From Bacteroidales bacterium UBA1208 (GTDB lineage: Bacteria; Bacteroidota; Bacteroidia; Bacteroidales; P3): a stretch of 36,331 nucleotides of DNA. The stretch covers positions 1 to 36,331 of the forward strand of contig DBXQ01000053.1 in the NCBI GenBank assembly GCA_002309955.1, read 5' to 3'. Under the pieces are notes generated by a model. The model had not been told where the DNA came from, did no database searches, and saw nothing but the letters and a program-made list of their open reading frames with translations. This document shows positions 16,103-25,700 of this stretch, piece by piece. The translations under genes and the position numbers were made by a program. The first letter of the stretch is position 1. Every line of letters begins with the position of its first letter.

Positions 16103-17343
16103 GAAGTAGTGGCTGCGGCACGGCCGGCGGCATAGCCTGTGCTGAAGGCTATTTGTAGATTGTAGCCGCCAGTGTCGGCATCGAGATTTAGTACTTCGCC
16201 TGCAAAGTAAAGGCCGGGTACAAGTCGCGACTCCATGGTTTTAGGGTTGATTTCCTTTGTGTCGACACCACCTTGTGTCACCACGGCAGTGTCGTAGTCG
16301 CCGGTGTCGCTGAGGGTGAACTCCACATCTTTCAGGAAATGGAGCAGTCTCTTTCGTTCGGCACCGTTGATTTGGTTCAACCTTTTGTAATATTCAATGT
16401 GCAGACGTTTCAGTGCCAGCGGTATCAGTTCGGCCGGCAGCCACAATCTCAGTGCATCGTGGAACAGACGTGTCCCGTTCCCGTTCAAGTCGGCGATCAG
16501 CCTGCGGTCGAGGGTCTCGGCCTCTACGGCGGGTTTCAAATCAAGATGGGCAGTAAGCGTTTCGCCGTTATGCAGCATGCGGCTGACAATTCTGCTGGCC
16601 GAAAGAACAATAGGCCCATCCAGTCCGTTCTCACAGAATGTCATCTCGCCAAATCCTTCGAATATCTTTTTCCCTCCGTTGGCGGGATTGGTGATGGTCA
16701 GTCCCACATTCTTCAGCACAAAGCCTATCAGCTCCTGGGGTATCTCTTCGTTGCAGGTGAGGGAAACCAGCGACGGCACCTGGGGAATCACGTTGTGTCC
16801 GGCTTCCTCGGCCAAACGGTAGCCGATGCCGGTAGAACCTGTGGTAGGGTAGGAGAGGCCTCCGGTAGCAATAATCACCGCGTCGCCCCGGATGGTGGTA
16901 CCGTCTTGCAGCCTCACTCCATGGCGGTCTTCAGTCAGGCTCTTCACAGCACAGTTTTTGCGAATCTCTACATTGCGCCTGGATTCAAGGTCGTTGATAA
17001 GTGCCAGAAAAATGTCGAGGGATTTGCCGCTTCGTGGATAGATACGGTGTCCACGTTCTTCGATTAGAGGAACGTTCCGTTGTTCGAAGAAGTCCATCAG
17101 TTGGGTGTTGAACATTTGGGCAAAACAGTTGCGCATCCACTTTCCATCGGGGCCGATGTGGGCGATAAAGTCCTTCATGGCGGCAGTGTTGGTGAGGTTG
17201 CAGCGCCCTTTTCCTGTGATGCGCAGTTTGCGGCCTGCTTGATCCATTTTTTCTATCAGGATAACCTCTGCCCCGCTTTCTGCTGCGGCGATAGCAGCCA
17301 TCATGCCTGCGGCACCGGCTCCTACAACAACAACTCTGCTCAT
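16099..17343 (-). CDS. HI0933-family FAD-dependent oxidoreductase (YhiN-like)
   Basis: This 414-residue flavoprotein belongs to the HI0933/YhiN family. It has an N-terminal FAD-binding Rossmann motif (VVVVGAGAAGMMAAIAA, about residues 4-20), the family hallmark TGKGRCNLTN (about 53-62), a second dinucleotide segment (DAVIIATGGLSYPTTGS), and a C-terminal FAD motif (GLYFAGEVLNLDADTGGYNLQ). The family is probably cytoplasmic and its substrate is not established; it is often annotated as an aminoacetone oxidase-like or BaiN-like protein. The ATG at 17343 overlaps the stop codon of the upstream universal stress gene in an ATGA, which implies translational coupling. The 3' end overlaps the convergent ABC-F gene so that one TTAG gives a stop on both strands. 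Confidence 0.9.
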   Translation of the reverse strand: MSRVVVVGAGAAGMMAAIAAAESGAEVILIEKMDQAGRKLRITGKGRCNLTNTAAMKDFIAHIGPDGKWMRNCFAQMFNTQLMDFFEQRNVPLIEERGHRIYPRSGKSLDIFLALINDLESRRNVEIRKNCAVKSLTEDRHGVRLQDGTTIRGDAVIIATGGLSYPTTGSTGIGYRLAEEAGHNVIPQVPSLVSLTCNEEIPQELIGFVLKNVGLTITNPANGGKKIFEGFGEMTFCENGLDGPIVLSASRIVSRMLHNGETLTAHLDLKPAVEAETLDRRLIADLNGNGTRLFHDALRLWLPAELIPLALKRLHIEYYKRLNQINGAERKRLLHFLKDVEFTLSDTGDYDTAVVTQGGVDTKEINPKTMESRLVPGLYFAGEVLNLDADTGGYNLQIAFSTGYAAGRAAATTS

Positions 17344-18176
17344 GTCTTCGAGAAAGTGAAAATATCGGCGGGATGTACGCACAACACGGGGAACTGTGAG
17401 TTGTGCACTATTTGCTGGGCATTGGTGCCGAGGAAGAGTTGAGAGATGATACGGTCTTGTTCGGTATTGATGACTACCAAGTCTGCATTGATGCTTTCGG
17501 CATAGCCCAGCACCGCATCGCTATAGTTGGTGTATTTTTGTACCGTGGCCACATGACGTACACCCTCATGGTCCAGGAATTCAGCCGTCTGCACCATATA
17601 GGCACGCAGTTGGGCGGCTTCTTCGGTTGACTCTTGAAGTCCCAACAGATGTATTTCTGAGCCGAAAAGTTTAGCCATCGTTGCTGCAGGCGGGACTTTT
17701 TGGCGTGAGTTGACGTTGACACGGATGGGCACAACGATGCGCTCAAGGTCTTTGTGGAAGTTGAAGCCTTCGCGGATGGTCAGAACAGGTACGGGAGCTT
17801 CCTGCACAATGCGCACAGCAGTACTGCCCATCCAGTATTTCTCGAACCCCGAAGCGCCATTGGTACCGATAACAATCATAGGTGCATTCTCGTGCCGTGC
17901 TTCACGGGCTATCACTGCTGCCACGCGGCCGGAACAAATGTCCCAGCGTACTTTGCCGTTTTTCATTCGCGGCTGGTAATCGTTGCACAGTTGCTTCAGC
18001 TTCTCCTCGGCCAAGAGGTTCATCACCGTCTGTTGCTCTTCGTCCATGAGCAGTTTTTCGCGTTTCGCCCAGACTATTTTGATATCGCAATGTATCTTGT
18101 TGGCAATGTCTATGGCCAAATCAAGAGCTATGTATGAGCCCTTTGAGAAGTCTGTTCCTACAATTATTGATCTCAT
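17340..18176 (-). CDS. Tandem universal stress protein
   Basis: This 278-residue cytoplasmic protein has two UspA-like domains. Domain 1 (about 1-140) starts MRSIIVGTDFSKGSYIALD and ends with an ATP-binding-like loop, VIGTNGASGFEKYWMGSTAVRIV, followed by APVPVLTI. Domain 2 (about 145-278) is degenerate: IVVPIRVNVNSRQ at the start and VVINTEQDRIISQLFLGTNAQQIV at the end, without the glycine-rich loop. Domain 1 therefore probably binds nucleotide and domain 2 probably does not. Tandem Usp proteins are linked to stress and stationary-phase survival. It is coupled by ATGA to the flavoprotein gene. No clear promoter box was found in the 124-nt divergent gap shared with ruvB. Confidence 0.9.
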   Translation of the reverse strand: MRSIIVGTDFSKGSYIALDLAIDIANKIHCDIKIVWAKREKLLMDEEQQTVMNLLAEEKLKQLCNDYQPRMKNGKVRWDICSGRVAAVIAREARHENAPMIVIGTNGASGFEKYWMGSTAVRIVQEAPVPVLTIREGFNFHKDLERIVVPIRVNVNSRQKVPPAATMAKLFGSEIHLLGLQESTEEAAQLRAYMVQTAEFLDHEGVRHVATVQKYTNYSDAVLGYAESINADLVVINTEQDRIISQLFLGTNAQQIVHNSQFPVLCVHPADIFTFSKT

Positions 18177-18271
18177 TTTTCTACATATTTTATTGTCTGT
18201 TACTATAACGCTGTTACATCCTTTTTATTATCATGCGGGACAGAAAAAATATCTATGTGACATTTTTTTTG

Positions 18272-18279
18272 TAATTTTG
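18272..18279 (+). promoter_or_regulatory. Promoter -7 box for ruvB
   Basis: TAATTTTG matches TAnnTTTG exactly, 21 nt before the ATG at 18301. No TTTG was found at the usual upstream distance, so the promoter may be weak or may need an activator. Confidence 0.5.
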
Positions 18280-18300
18280 CACACTCAAAGGCTCTTTTGA

Positions 18301-19329
18301 ATGAACACGAATTTAGACGCTACAGGCCACAGCCAAACGACACAGGAACGCGAGGTGGAACGCGCTTTGCGACCCAAGGGATTCGACAGTTTTGCCGGAC
18401 AGAGGCAGGTGTTGGACAATCTCCGCATCTTTGTAGGTGCCGCCAAACAGCGTGGCGAACCCCTCGACCATGTGCTTTTCCATGGGCCACCCGGCCTCGG
18501 CAAGACAACGCTCTCCTATATCATCGCCAACGAACTGGGGGTGAACATCAAGATGACCTCCGGCCCTGTGCTTGACAAACCGGGCGATTTGGCCGGTATG
18601 CTCACATCGCTCGACACCAACGATGTCCTCTTTATTGATGAAATCCATCGGCTCTCCCCTGTTGTAGAGGAATATCTTTATTCCGCCATGGAGGATTATA
18701 AGATTGACATCCTTATTGAATCCGGCCCCGCAGCCCGTAGTGTGCAACTCAATCTCAAACCTTTCACACTGATAGGTGCCACCACTCGCTCCGGCATGCT
18801 TACGGCTCCTTTGCGTGCCCGTTTTGGAATTAACTGCCGTTTGCAGTACTACGATGCCGAGACATTGGCGCATATTGTCAACCGTTCCGCAGCCCTTTTG
18901 CAGGTCAAAATCACTTCCGAGTCGGCATTTGAGATTGCTCGTCGCAGCCGTGGCACTCCCCGTATTGCCAACCTCCTTCTTCGTCGTGTCCGCGATTTTG
19001 CCCAGGTGAAAGGCGACGGCACCATCACGCTGGATATTGCACGCTATGCTCTCCGCGCCCTTAATGTGGACAGCAACGGCCTCGACGAGATGGATCTCCG
19101 AATCCTCAGCACCATCATTGACAAGTTCCGTGGGGGGCCGGTAGGCATTAACAACATCGCCACAGCCGTGGGCGAAGACGCAGGCACCGTCGAGGAGGTT
19201 TATGAGCCCTACCTCATACAGGAAGGCTACCTGCAGCGCACACCCCGTGGCCGCGAAGCAACCCCGTTGGCATACCAACACCTCGGCAAACTGAAAACCG
19301 ACGGACAACAACAGCTATTAGACCTATAA
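18301..19329 (+). CDS. ruvB: Holliday junction branch-migration helicase RuvB
   Basis: This 342-residue AAA+ ATPase has the usual RuvB length. It forms the hexameric motor that, with RuvA, moves Holliday junctions during recombination and repair. Walker A is at residues 62-70 (GPPGLGKTT), Walker B at 110-116 (LFIDEIH), sensor 1 in LIGATTRSGML, and the lid and sensor 2 in SRGTPRIANLLLRRVRDFA. The C-terminal winged-helix DNA-binding domain ends in TPRGREATPLAYQHLG. RuvA and RuvC are not adjacent. The gene leads a plus-strand series with hutI 62 nt downstream. Confidence 0.97.
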   Translation: MNTNLDATGHSQTTQEREVERALRPKGFDSFAGQRQVLDNLRIFVGAAKQRGEPLDHVLFHGPPGLGKTTLSYIIANELGVNIKMTSGPVLDKPGDLAGMLTSLDTNDVLFIDEIHRLSPVVEEYLYSAMEDYKIDILIESGPAARSVQLNLKPFTLIGATTRSGMLTAPLRARFGINCRLQYYDAETLAHIVNRSAALLQVKITSESAFEIARRSRGTPRIANLLLRRVRDFAQVKGDGTITLDIARYALRALNVDSNGLDEMDLRILSTIIDKFRGGPVGINNIATAVGEDAGTVEEVYEPYLIQEGYLQRTPRGREATPLAYQHLGKLKTDGQQQLLDL

Positions 19330-19391
19330 CTCCTGTAGGGTCAATTCTCGTTCCTGCCGTCATTGGAAGTAAAATGAAATAACAACAAGAT

Positions 19392-20627
19392 ATGAGAACA
19401 CTGATTAAGAATATCAAGGAGTTGGTGCAGGTGGAACGCCAGCCCAGGCTCCGCGTCTGTGGCAAGGATATGGCACAGATGGAAACCATTAAGAATGCAT
19501 ACCTGATTATCGAGGACGACAAGTTTGCCGCCTTCGGGTCTATGGATGAACTGAAAGAGACAAATGCAGACATTATTATCGACGCTACTGGGCGCATGGT
19601 GTTGCCCTCCTTCTGCGACTCGCACACCCATCTTGTCTATGCCGGCAGCCGCGAGATTGAGTATATCGACAAAATCCGCGGGCTTTCCTATGAAGAGATT
19701 GCCAAACGCGGAGGCGGAATCCTCAACAGTGCCAAGCGTGTGCAGGAAGCTTCGGAAGAACAGCTCTATGAGGATGCCATGGGGCGTCTCGAACAGATGA
19801 TATCCTTTGGCACTGGTGCCGTGGAAATCAAGAGCGGCTATGGCATGACCACCGAAGCGGAAATGAAGATGCTGCGCGTCATCCGCCGACTGAAAGAAAC
19901 TTCACCGCTCACCATCAAGAGTACACTTCTCGGTGCCCACGGCATTCCCATGGAGTATCGCGGACGGCAGGAAGCTTTCGTTGATTTGGTTATCGACGAA
20001 ATGATTCCACAAGCAGCAGCCGAAGGCCTCGCCGACTATATCGATGTATTTACCGACCAGGGGTTCTTCACCGTCGAGGACACCGACCGTATGCTTGATG
20101 CAGGTGCCAAATACGGACTGCGTGCCAAGATACACGCCAACGAGCTGGCCTATAGTGGCGGCATACAGTGTGCTGTGCGCCATAATGCCCTCTCATGCGA
20201 CCACTTGGAATATACCGGTGATGCCGAAATAGAGGCTCTCCTCGGCTCCGAGACCATGCCTACGGTACTTCCCGGTGCCGCCTTTTTCCTCAATATGGTG
20301 CATGCCCCCGTGCGCAAGATGATGGATGCAGGTCTGCCAGTGGCTATGGCATCGGACTGCAACCCAGGCTCCAGCCCCTCTTGCAATATGCAGCTGATTC
20401 TCTCCTTTGCCTGCGTCAACTACCGCATGCTGCCTGAAGAGGCCATCAACGCCACCACCATCAACAGCGGCTACGCCATGGGTGTGAGCGACATGCTCGG
20501 CTCCATAGCCGTTGGCAAGCGTGCCAACTTCTACATCACCACCCCCATACCGACCTACGAATATCTGCCTTACGCCTATGGCGAGAACAAGGTGGCTCGC
20601 ACTTTCCTTAACGGCAAAGAGGTATGA
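19392..20627 (+). CDS. hutI: Imidazolonepropionase
   Basis: This 411-residue metal-dependent amidohydrolase opens the ring of 4-imidazolone-5-propanoate to N-formimino-L-glutamate, the third step of histidine breakdown. The metal-binding HxH is at His78 and His80 (DSHTHLVYAGSR). The substrate loop VEIKSGYGMTTEAEMKMLRV, the second metal site in KIHANELAYSGG, and MASDCNPGSSPS are all family-typical. Other hut genes (hutH, hutU, ftcD), often adjacent in Bacteroidota, are not in the window. The stop codon overlaps the lolD start codon in an ATGA, so the two are translationally coupled although their roles are unrelated. Confidence 0.96.
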   Translation: MRTLIKNIKELVQVERQPRLRVCGKDMAQMETIKNAYLIIEDDKFAAFGSMDELKETNADIIIDATGRMVLPSFCDSHTHLVYAGSREIEYIDKIRGLSYEEIAKRGGGILNSAKRVQEASEEQLYEDAMGRLEQMISFGTGAVEIKSGYGMTTEAEMKMLRVIRRLKETSPLTIKSTLLGAHGIPMEYRGRQEAFVDLVIDEMIPQAAAEGLADYIDVFTDQGFFTVEDTDRMLDAGAKYGLRAKIHANELAYSGGIQCAVRHNALSCDHLEYTGDAEIEALLGSETMPTVLPGAAFFLNMVHAPVRKMMDAGLPVAMASDCNPGSSPSCNMQLILSFACVNYRMLPEEAINATTINSGYAMGVSDMLGSIAVGKRANFYITTPIPTYEYLPYAYGENKVARTFLNGKEV

Positions 20628-21280
20628 TAAGAGTAGAAAATCTCAACAAGTCGTTCGGCTCTCTGCAGGTGATTCGTGACATCAGTCTCACTATCCAGCA
20701 GGGCGAGCTGGTGAGCATCGTAGGCGCTTCCGGGGCAGGGAAAACCACGCTGTTGCAGCTGCTTGGCACTCTCCTGCGTCCCGACAGCGGCCATATATAC
20801 TATGACGATGTGGATGTTATCGGCTTTGACGAAAAAACCCTCTCCCGTTTCCGTAACCGAAATGTGGGTTTCGTGTTCCAATTCCACAACCTCCTGCCCG
20901 AATTCACCGCCTTGGAGAATGTCTGCATGCCTGCTCTCATTGCCGGGCGCAGCATGGAAGAAGCCACCGATGAGGCCATGAAACTCATTGACTTTTTGAA
21001 CGTGTCATCGCGTGCCAGCCACAAACCGGCACAACTTTCAGGTGGTGAACAACAGCGTTTTGCTGTCGCCAGAGCCTTGATCAACCATCCTGCCGTAGTG
21101 TTGGCAGATGAGCCTTCGGGCAACCTCGACACCCGTCATGCCTCTGAACTCCACGACCTTTTCTTCCAGTTGCGCGACCAGTATCGCCAAACCTTTGTCA
21201 TTGTAACCCACAACACAGCCCTTGCCGCCAAGTCCGACCGTCAGATAGTCCTGCGCGACGGACAAGTGGAAAAACAATAG
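20624..21280 (+). CDS. lolD: Lipoprotein-releasing ABC transporter ATPase LolD
   Basis: This 218-residue ABC ATPase has Walker A GASGAGKTT, Q-loop VFQFHNLLPEFTALENV, signature LSGGEQQR, Walker B VVLADEPSGNLD and switch His in IVTHN. The QFHNLLPEFTALENV stretch is characteristic of LolD, which powers release of lipoproteins from the inner membrane toward LolA. FtsE and MacB-type ATPases are close relatives and cannot be fully excluded. The LolC/LolE-type permease is not adjacent, which is common in Bacteroidota. It overlaps hutI by 4 nt and is followed after 35 nt by rlmB. Confidence 0.88.
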   Translation: MIRVENLNKSFGSLQVIRDISLTIQQGELVSIVGASGAGKTTLLQLLGTLLRPDSGHIYYDDVDVIGFDEKTLSRFRNRNVGFVFQFHNLLPEFTALENVCMPALIAGRSMEEATDEAMKLIDFLNVSSRASHKPAQLSGGEQQRFAVARALINHPAVVLADEPSGNLDTRHASELHDLFFQLRDQYRQTFVIVTHNTALAAKSDRQIVLRDGQVEKQ

Positions 21281-21315
21281 TCCGTCATTTTATTAAATCA
21301 ATAAAATCTAAAACC

Positions 21316-22089
21316 ATGATACAGAAACATAGCACCCCTACAGCACCAACCGAAAAGCAGACGTCAACCGCCATCTATGGTCTGCGTCCCGTCATCGAAG
21401 CTATCGAAGGCGGTACCCGTATCGACCGTGTCTTGTTGCAAAATGGTTTGACGGGTACGTTAGCAGGAGACCTCAAAGGACGAATTCGCGACAAAGGGAT
21501 TCCCTTCCAATTTGTGCCTGTCGAGAAACTTAACCGGTTGGCCAAAGGCAACCACCAGGGCGTAGTGGCGCTCATTTCTCCCATCAAGTTCCATGATGCT
21601 CTCGACCTTATCCCCTCGTTGATGGAGGGCGAAAAGGCACCGCTGGTGTTGCTGCTCGACCATATTACCGATGTCCGTAACTTCGGAGCCATTGTCCGTA
21701 CAGCCGAATGTGCCGGGGCCGACGCTGTCATCATCCCCGACCACGGCAGTGCCCAGATTGGCAACGACGCAGTGAAAACCTCTTCGGGAGCATTGCTGCG
21801 TGTGCCTGTTTGCCGTGAGAACAACCTGAAAACCGTGGTTAATCTGGCACGCCAATGCGGCATGCAGGTCGTGGCCGCCACCGAGAAGGGGGCTTCGGAC
21901 TATCTTGAGGTAGACTTCACGAAACCTACCTTGTTGATTATGGGTGCTGAAGAAACAGGCATCAGCCCCGAACTGCTAAAACTGTCTGATGTCCGAGCCA
22001 AACTGCCAATACTGGGACAGGTACAGTCGCTCAATGTCTCGGTCGCGGCGGCAGTCTTCATGTACGAAGTGCTGCGTCAACGCCGGTAG
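21316..22089 (+). CDS. rlmB: 23S rRNA (guanosine-2'-O)-methyltransferase RlmB
   Basis: This 257-residue SpoU-family (SPOUT) methyltransferase contains an N-terminal substrate-binding part (IYGLRPVIEAIEGGTRIDRVLLQ, about 24-46) and the trefoil-knot catalytic domain. The three SpoU motifs are clear: DVRNFGAIVRTAECAGAD, LIMGAEETGISPELL and SLNVSVAAAVFMYEVLR. RlmB makes Gm2251 in the peptidyl-transferase region of 23S rRNA. The related TrmH acts on tRNA, but the N-terminal domain favours RlmB. It ends the ruvB-hutI-lolD-rlmB series and is followed by a terminator. Confidence 0.88.
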   Translation: MIQKHSTPTAPTEKQTSTAIYGLRPVIEAIEGGTRIDRVLLQNGLTGTLAGDLKGRIRDKGIPFQFVPVEKLNRLAKGNHQGVVALISPIKFHDALDLIPSLMEGEKAPLVLLLDHITDVRNFGAIVRTAECAGADAVIIPDHGSAQIGNDAVKTSSGALLRVPVCRENNLKTVVNLARQCGMQVVAATEKGASDYLEVDFTKPTLLIMGAEETGISPELLKLSDVRAKLPILGQVQSLNVSVAAAVFMYEVLRQRR

Positions 22090-22138
22090 CGTTACGCGGC
22101 CGCTAATAGTCGGCAGATTGTATCTGCTGGATTTCTAC

Positions 22139-22198
22139 GCCACACACATGTGTCACGAGGGTGCCGAGTGCCCACGTCGCAGATGTGTGTGGCTTTTT
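22139..22198 (+). terminator. Terminator downstream of rlmB
   Basis: GCCACACACAT (22139-22149) pairs with ATGTGTGTGGC (22183-22193), an 11-bp perfect stem, followed by TTTTT (22194-22198). The 33-base loop is unusually long and has GGG/CCC that could form an inner stem. Confidence 0.8.
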
Positions 22199-22350
22199 AA
22201 TAATCCCTCTCACATTTGTGCATCAGCGCGATGGAAGAATGGCGTTTCTTAAAGTGTTGATGAACAGTTGTATGGAAACCTCTGCATGGTCTTTCATCCG
22301 CTCATCCATCCTCATTTCTTGTATCCATATACCATCAGTTATCCTTTTGT

Positions 22351-22389
22351 GATGGGAGAACGATGGGAGAACGATGGGAGAACTGAGGA
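22351..22389. repeat. GATGGGAGAAC tandem repeat, copy 2
   Basis: Three perfect head-to-tail copies of the 11-base unit GATGGGAGAAC occupy 22351-22383, then TGAGGA. Bases 22363-22389 are identical (27 bases, opposite strand) to 9639-9613 in the other large gap. Confidence 0.8.
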
Positions 22390-22672
22390 GGAAGGAGCGA
22401 CACAAGGGCATCCGAAGATTTGATGGCCGGGTGTTAAGTGATGGGGCATGAGTTTGGGGCGACAAGAGTTAAAAAAATATAAAAAACACATGCTTGGGGG
22501 TATCCAAAACGGGGGGAAAGACTCTATATAGTGACACGGTTTTTTTGACCGGAGAGAAAGAGGTGCAGTGGGCATGCGAAAAGTGGGGTGAAAAGGGTGC
22601 AAAAAAGAAGGTGCGGAGGAGGTCATGAAACCGATGAAGAAAATAAAAATGGAGTATAATGAATAAAAAAAG

Positions 22673-22702
22673 TTGGCAATTCGGATTTTATTCGTAAATT
22701 TG
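22673..22702 (+). promoter_or_regulatory. Promoter for the giant T9SS protein gene
   Basis: TTG (22673-22675), a 19-nt spacer and TAAATTTG (22695-22702) match the Bacteroidota promoter consensus. The predicted mRNA leader before the ATG at 22793 is about 85 nt and contains a terminator-shaped hairpin. Confidence 0.75.
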
Positions 22703-22710
22703 TAATCTCG

Positions 22711-22746
22711 AAAAATCTACATTCTGGCCATGGAATGTGGCTTTTT
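22711..22746 (+). promoter_or_regulatory. Attenuator-like hairpin in the giant gene's 5' leader
   Basis: CTACATTC (22717-22724) pairs with GAATGTGG (22733-22740; one G-T pair) over the loop TGGCCATG, and TTTTT follows at 22742-22746. The five A residues before the stem can also pair with these T residues across one mismatch. It lies just after the predicted transcription start, where a terminator would prevent expression of the 12-kb gene unless relieved. Confidence 0.6.
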
Positions 22747-22792
22747 GGAGTGTGTAAATAATTGTTTATGAAATAATAATATAGATACTAAT

Positions 22793-25700
22793 ATGAAGAA
22801 AAGATTTTTCCTCGTTGGACTGATTTTTGCGTTATCGACGCTTGTTTCACATGCACAGATAACCGAAATTTACAATCAGGATTTCGAATCGTGTTCACCC
22901 GTGACGTATACTACGTCGAGTAATACGCAGGTGACCTATTCGACCAATATTGTGTCGGGTGGAAGCCGTTCTCTCAAGTTAATCCATACACAATCACAAG
23001 AACAATGGATTGAACTTGACACGATTGACTTCTCGACGAATGCTAACTGGCATTACTATACGCTTGAATTTATGCATATTGCGTATGTTAATCCCAGCCA
23101 GGCACCGTTTTCTGAGCGTGGTCAGGTGGCTGTAGTTCAGGTGAAGCGTCCAGGCCAGACTGCATGGACCACATTGAACAGTACCTATTACAATATGAAT
23201 GATGGAGGTAGCGCAAGTTTCGCTTCGATTGGCTGTTTCCATAATCGTTTGTATTCTGATTGGCAGACCTCGAATATCAGCAATACCATGTGGAAAAAGG
23301 AGCGTTTCGATTTGGATAATTTTCTCAATAGTGTTGATATCACAAACAAGAAGGTAAAGGTTCGTTTCAGTCTCTGTCAGAGAGAAGCGGCTACGGGATC
23401 AGACGCATGGTATATTGATGATATCAGGGTGCGTGCATCGAACCAAGCCATAGTCACACCGAATATTTCGATGATTTCATTCCCTGACGAGTTGAATTAT
23501 CCCAGCAGTCGTGGTGCGAAAGTTAAAGCCAAAGTTACCACCACTGTGGCGCAGGGTATTAATAGGGATTCGGTTTATGTTGAATATAAGGTCGGCAACA
23601 GCAATGACGTGCTCCGTGCTTATTTGAGCCCCACCAGTACGGCACATGTATATGAGGGGCGTATTCCTTTCTATGGTTTCGATACGCTGATTCACTATCA
23701 CCTTGTAGTAAAGGACTCGACCTCGAACAGAAATACCGCATATTATCCCAAGAACTCTACGCAATGGATTACGTACAGGTGTGTCAGAGGTAAAACCAAT
23801 ACGGGACAGCCACAAGGCGTTCAGACAAATAATAATGTATTCCCGTTCCCATACTTTTCGAATAATAAGTCGGAATTTGTTTACGACAGTGTGACGATGG
23901 CGGGGATGGGATTCGGTCCGGGTTATATTAAGAACTTTAGATTCATAATTTCATCCAATACGACCAATGTCACACGTAACCGCCTTCAGATAAGGATGGC
24001 CAACGCACCAAACAGCAGGCTGGTCACAGCGGAAGATATGTCCTTTACCAACACGGCTATGCAGGTGGTTTTCGATTCGGTTTTTTTGTTGGAGCAGTGT
24101 GCCCCGAACAGTTATAAGATGATAAACCTGCAGGATACGTTCTTCTATGCCGGTAGTGATTTGATAGTGCAATTCCTTTATGACAATCCGGTAAACGTGG
24201 CTGCTACGACAGTGAAGCATATCCCGACACTCAATAATAAGCAGTCCCTTTATACCAATGGATACGAACCTAATATGGAAATGTCTGTATTTTCGGGTAC
24301 GGGTTTCCAGCAAGGTACAACTGCCAATATCAAGCCATATGTCCAGTTCTATGAAACCAAACATTTGCCTTTGATATACGACTGCGGTGTTTCTGCATTG
24401 GCCTATCCAAGCTATGACCAGCCCTGCAACCATGGCACCGACTCGGTTGTGGTGTGGTTGAAAAACTATGGTGTGGCTCCCATGAATGCGGTCCGTATAT
24501 GGTATCGCATCGACAATCAACCTCCGGTTTATTACGACTGGCAGGGTAGCCTGAACAGCGGCGACAGTGTGCGGGTGCACCTCAATGACAACCAAATCTT
24601 CAATGTGGGTTATCATACTATGCGTGCATGGGTGGACGATACGATAACTGTAAATCACGTTAATTTCCGCGACCATGAGCCTTATAATGATACGGTCTTT
24701 TCGCCCTTTGCCGTGTGTGATGGACCATACAATGGTGTGCGTACCATCGGCAATGGTGCCAACGATCATTTCACTTCGTTGGATAACTGCCTCTATGTGC
24801 TGAGCCGTTGCGGTATCGACGGTCCTTTGACCATCAAGATGCCTGCCGGCAACTATGGTATCACCAAGTTCCCCTATATTCCCGGTACATCGGACACCAA
24901 CAGGGTTACATTTGAACCTGCTACACCGTCGGCTGTTGTGTCGTTCCGCCGTCCTCACGGTGGCGACGGTGCCATCACATGGGTTCCGAGTTTGGTCGAC
25001 CTTCAAGATGCCCGGGGTATACATTTCCGCAATATCCGGTTTGTCAATGGTCTGAGCTCGGACAATGCTTGTCTTGTGTTGGCTCAGTTGGGCGAAGGAA
25101 GTACCTATTGCTTGTTTGAGAACTGCACTTTTGTAGACAGCGGTACGGTTTATGGGTCGTGCGACGCTTTGTTGCAGGCTGAAGGATCGGATTCGGTAGA
25201 GATAACCAACTGCCTGTTCTATGGCGGTCAAGTAGGTGTAGGATTCAGAGGTACTGCCCTTGACGACCGGGCTTCGCACAACGTGATTCATTTCAACGAG
25301 TTCAGGAATCAGGTGAATACGGCTATCAGTGTTGTGAACCAGGATGCAGTCGAGGTGGACAGCAATGTGGTTAACGATGTTCGTACCAATGCCAGTTATA
25401 CTGTGTTGGGACAACATATTTATAACGGCAGCCGCATCACCCGCAACAAGGTTCATTCGAACAAGGGTTCCAGTTGTATCGGTGTTTCTGATATGCATGG
25501 TACGGCCACCAATTACTCCGTTGTTGCCAACAATATGATGGTGTCACTGTTTGACGGTACCACCAATATGCTTACCACCCCGTTGAACATTATCAGGGGT
25601 TCGTATTTGAAGGTGGTGTTCAACTCGGTACGTATGAATTCGCCCGATTTTGTGAATGTGGCTGCGGCAACACTGGGTGGTGATACTATCAGTAATATCT

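Larger units (their letters stand above)
22090..22672. other. Gene-free gap of about 580 bases before the giant gene's promoter
   Basis: No convincing gene. It contains a 6-bp hairpin (GCAGAT/ATCTGC near 22113-22128), the rlmB terminator (22139-22198), and the GATGGGAGAAC tandem repeat (22351-22389). Purine-rich G/A sequence without a coding signal runs from about 22385 to 22660. Confidence 0.6.

Noticed and set aside
18313..19311. A 332-codon minus-strand frame opposite ruvB
   Set aside because: RuvB on the plus strand is unambiguous from its AAA+ motifs and full length; the opposite frame is a shadow.
22351..22389. Possible CRISPR array
   Set aside because: The 11-base units are directly joined with no spacers and there are no cas genes in the window.
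23951..25498. A 515-codon minus-strand frame opposite the giant gene, and similar ones at 28601-29524, 31811-32545 and 33512-34342
   Set aside because: They are antisense shadows of the repeat-rich giant gene; none has a signal, domain, promoter or natural start.
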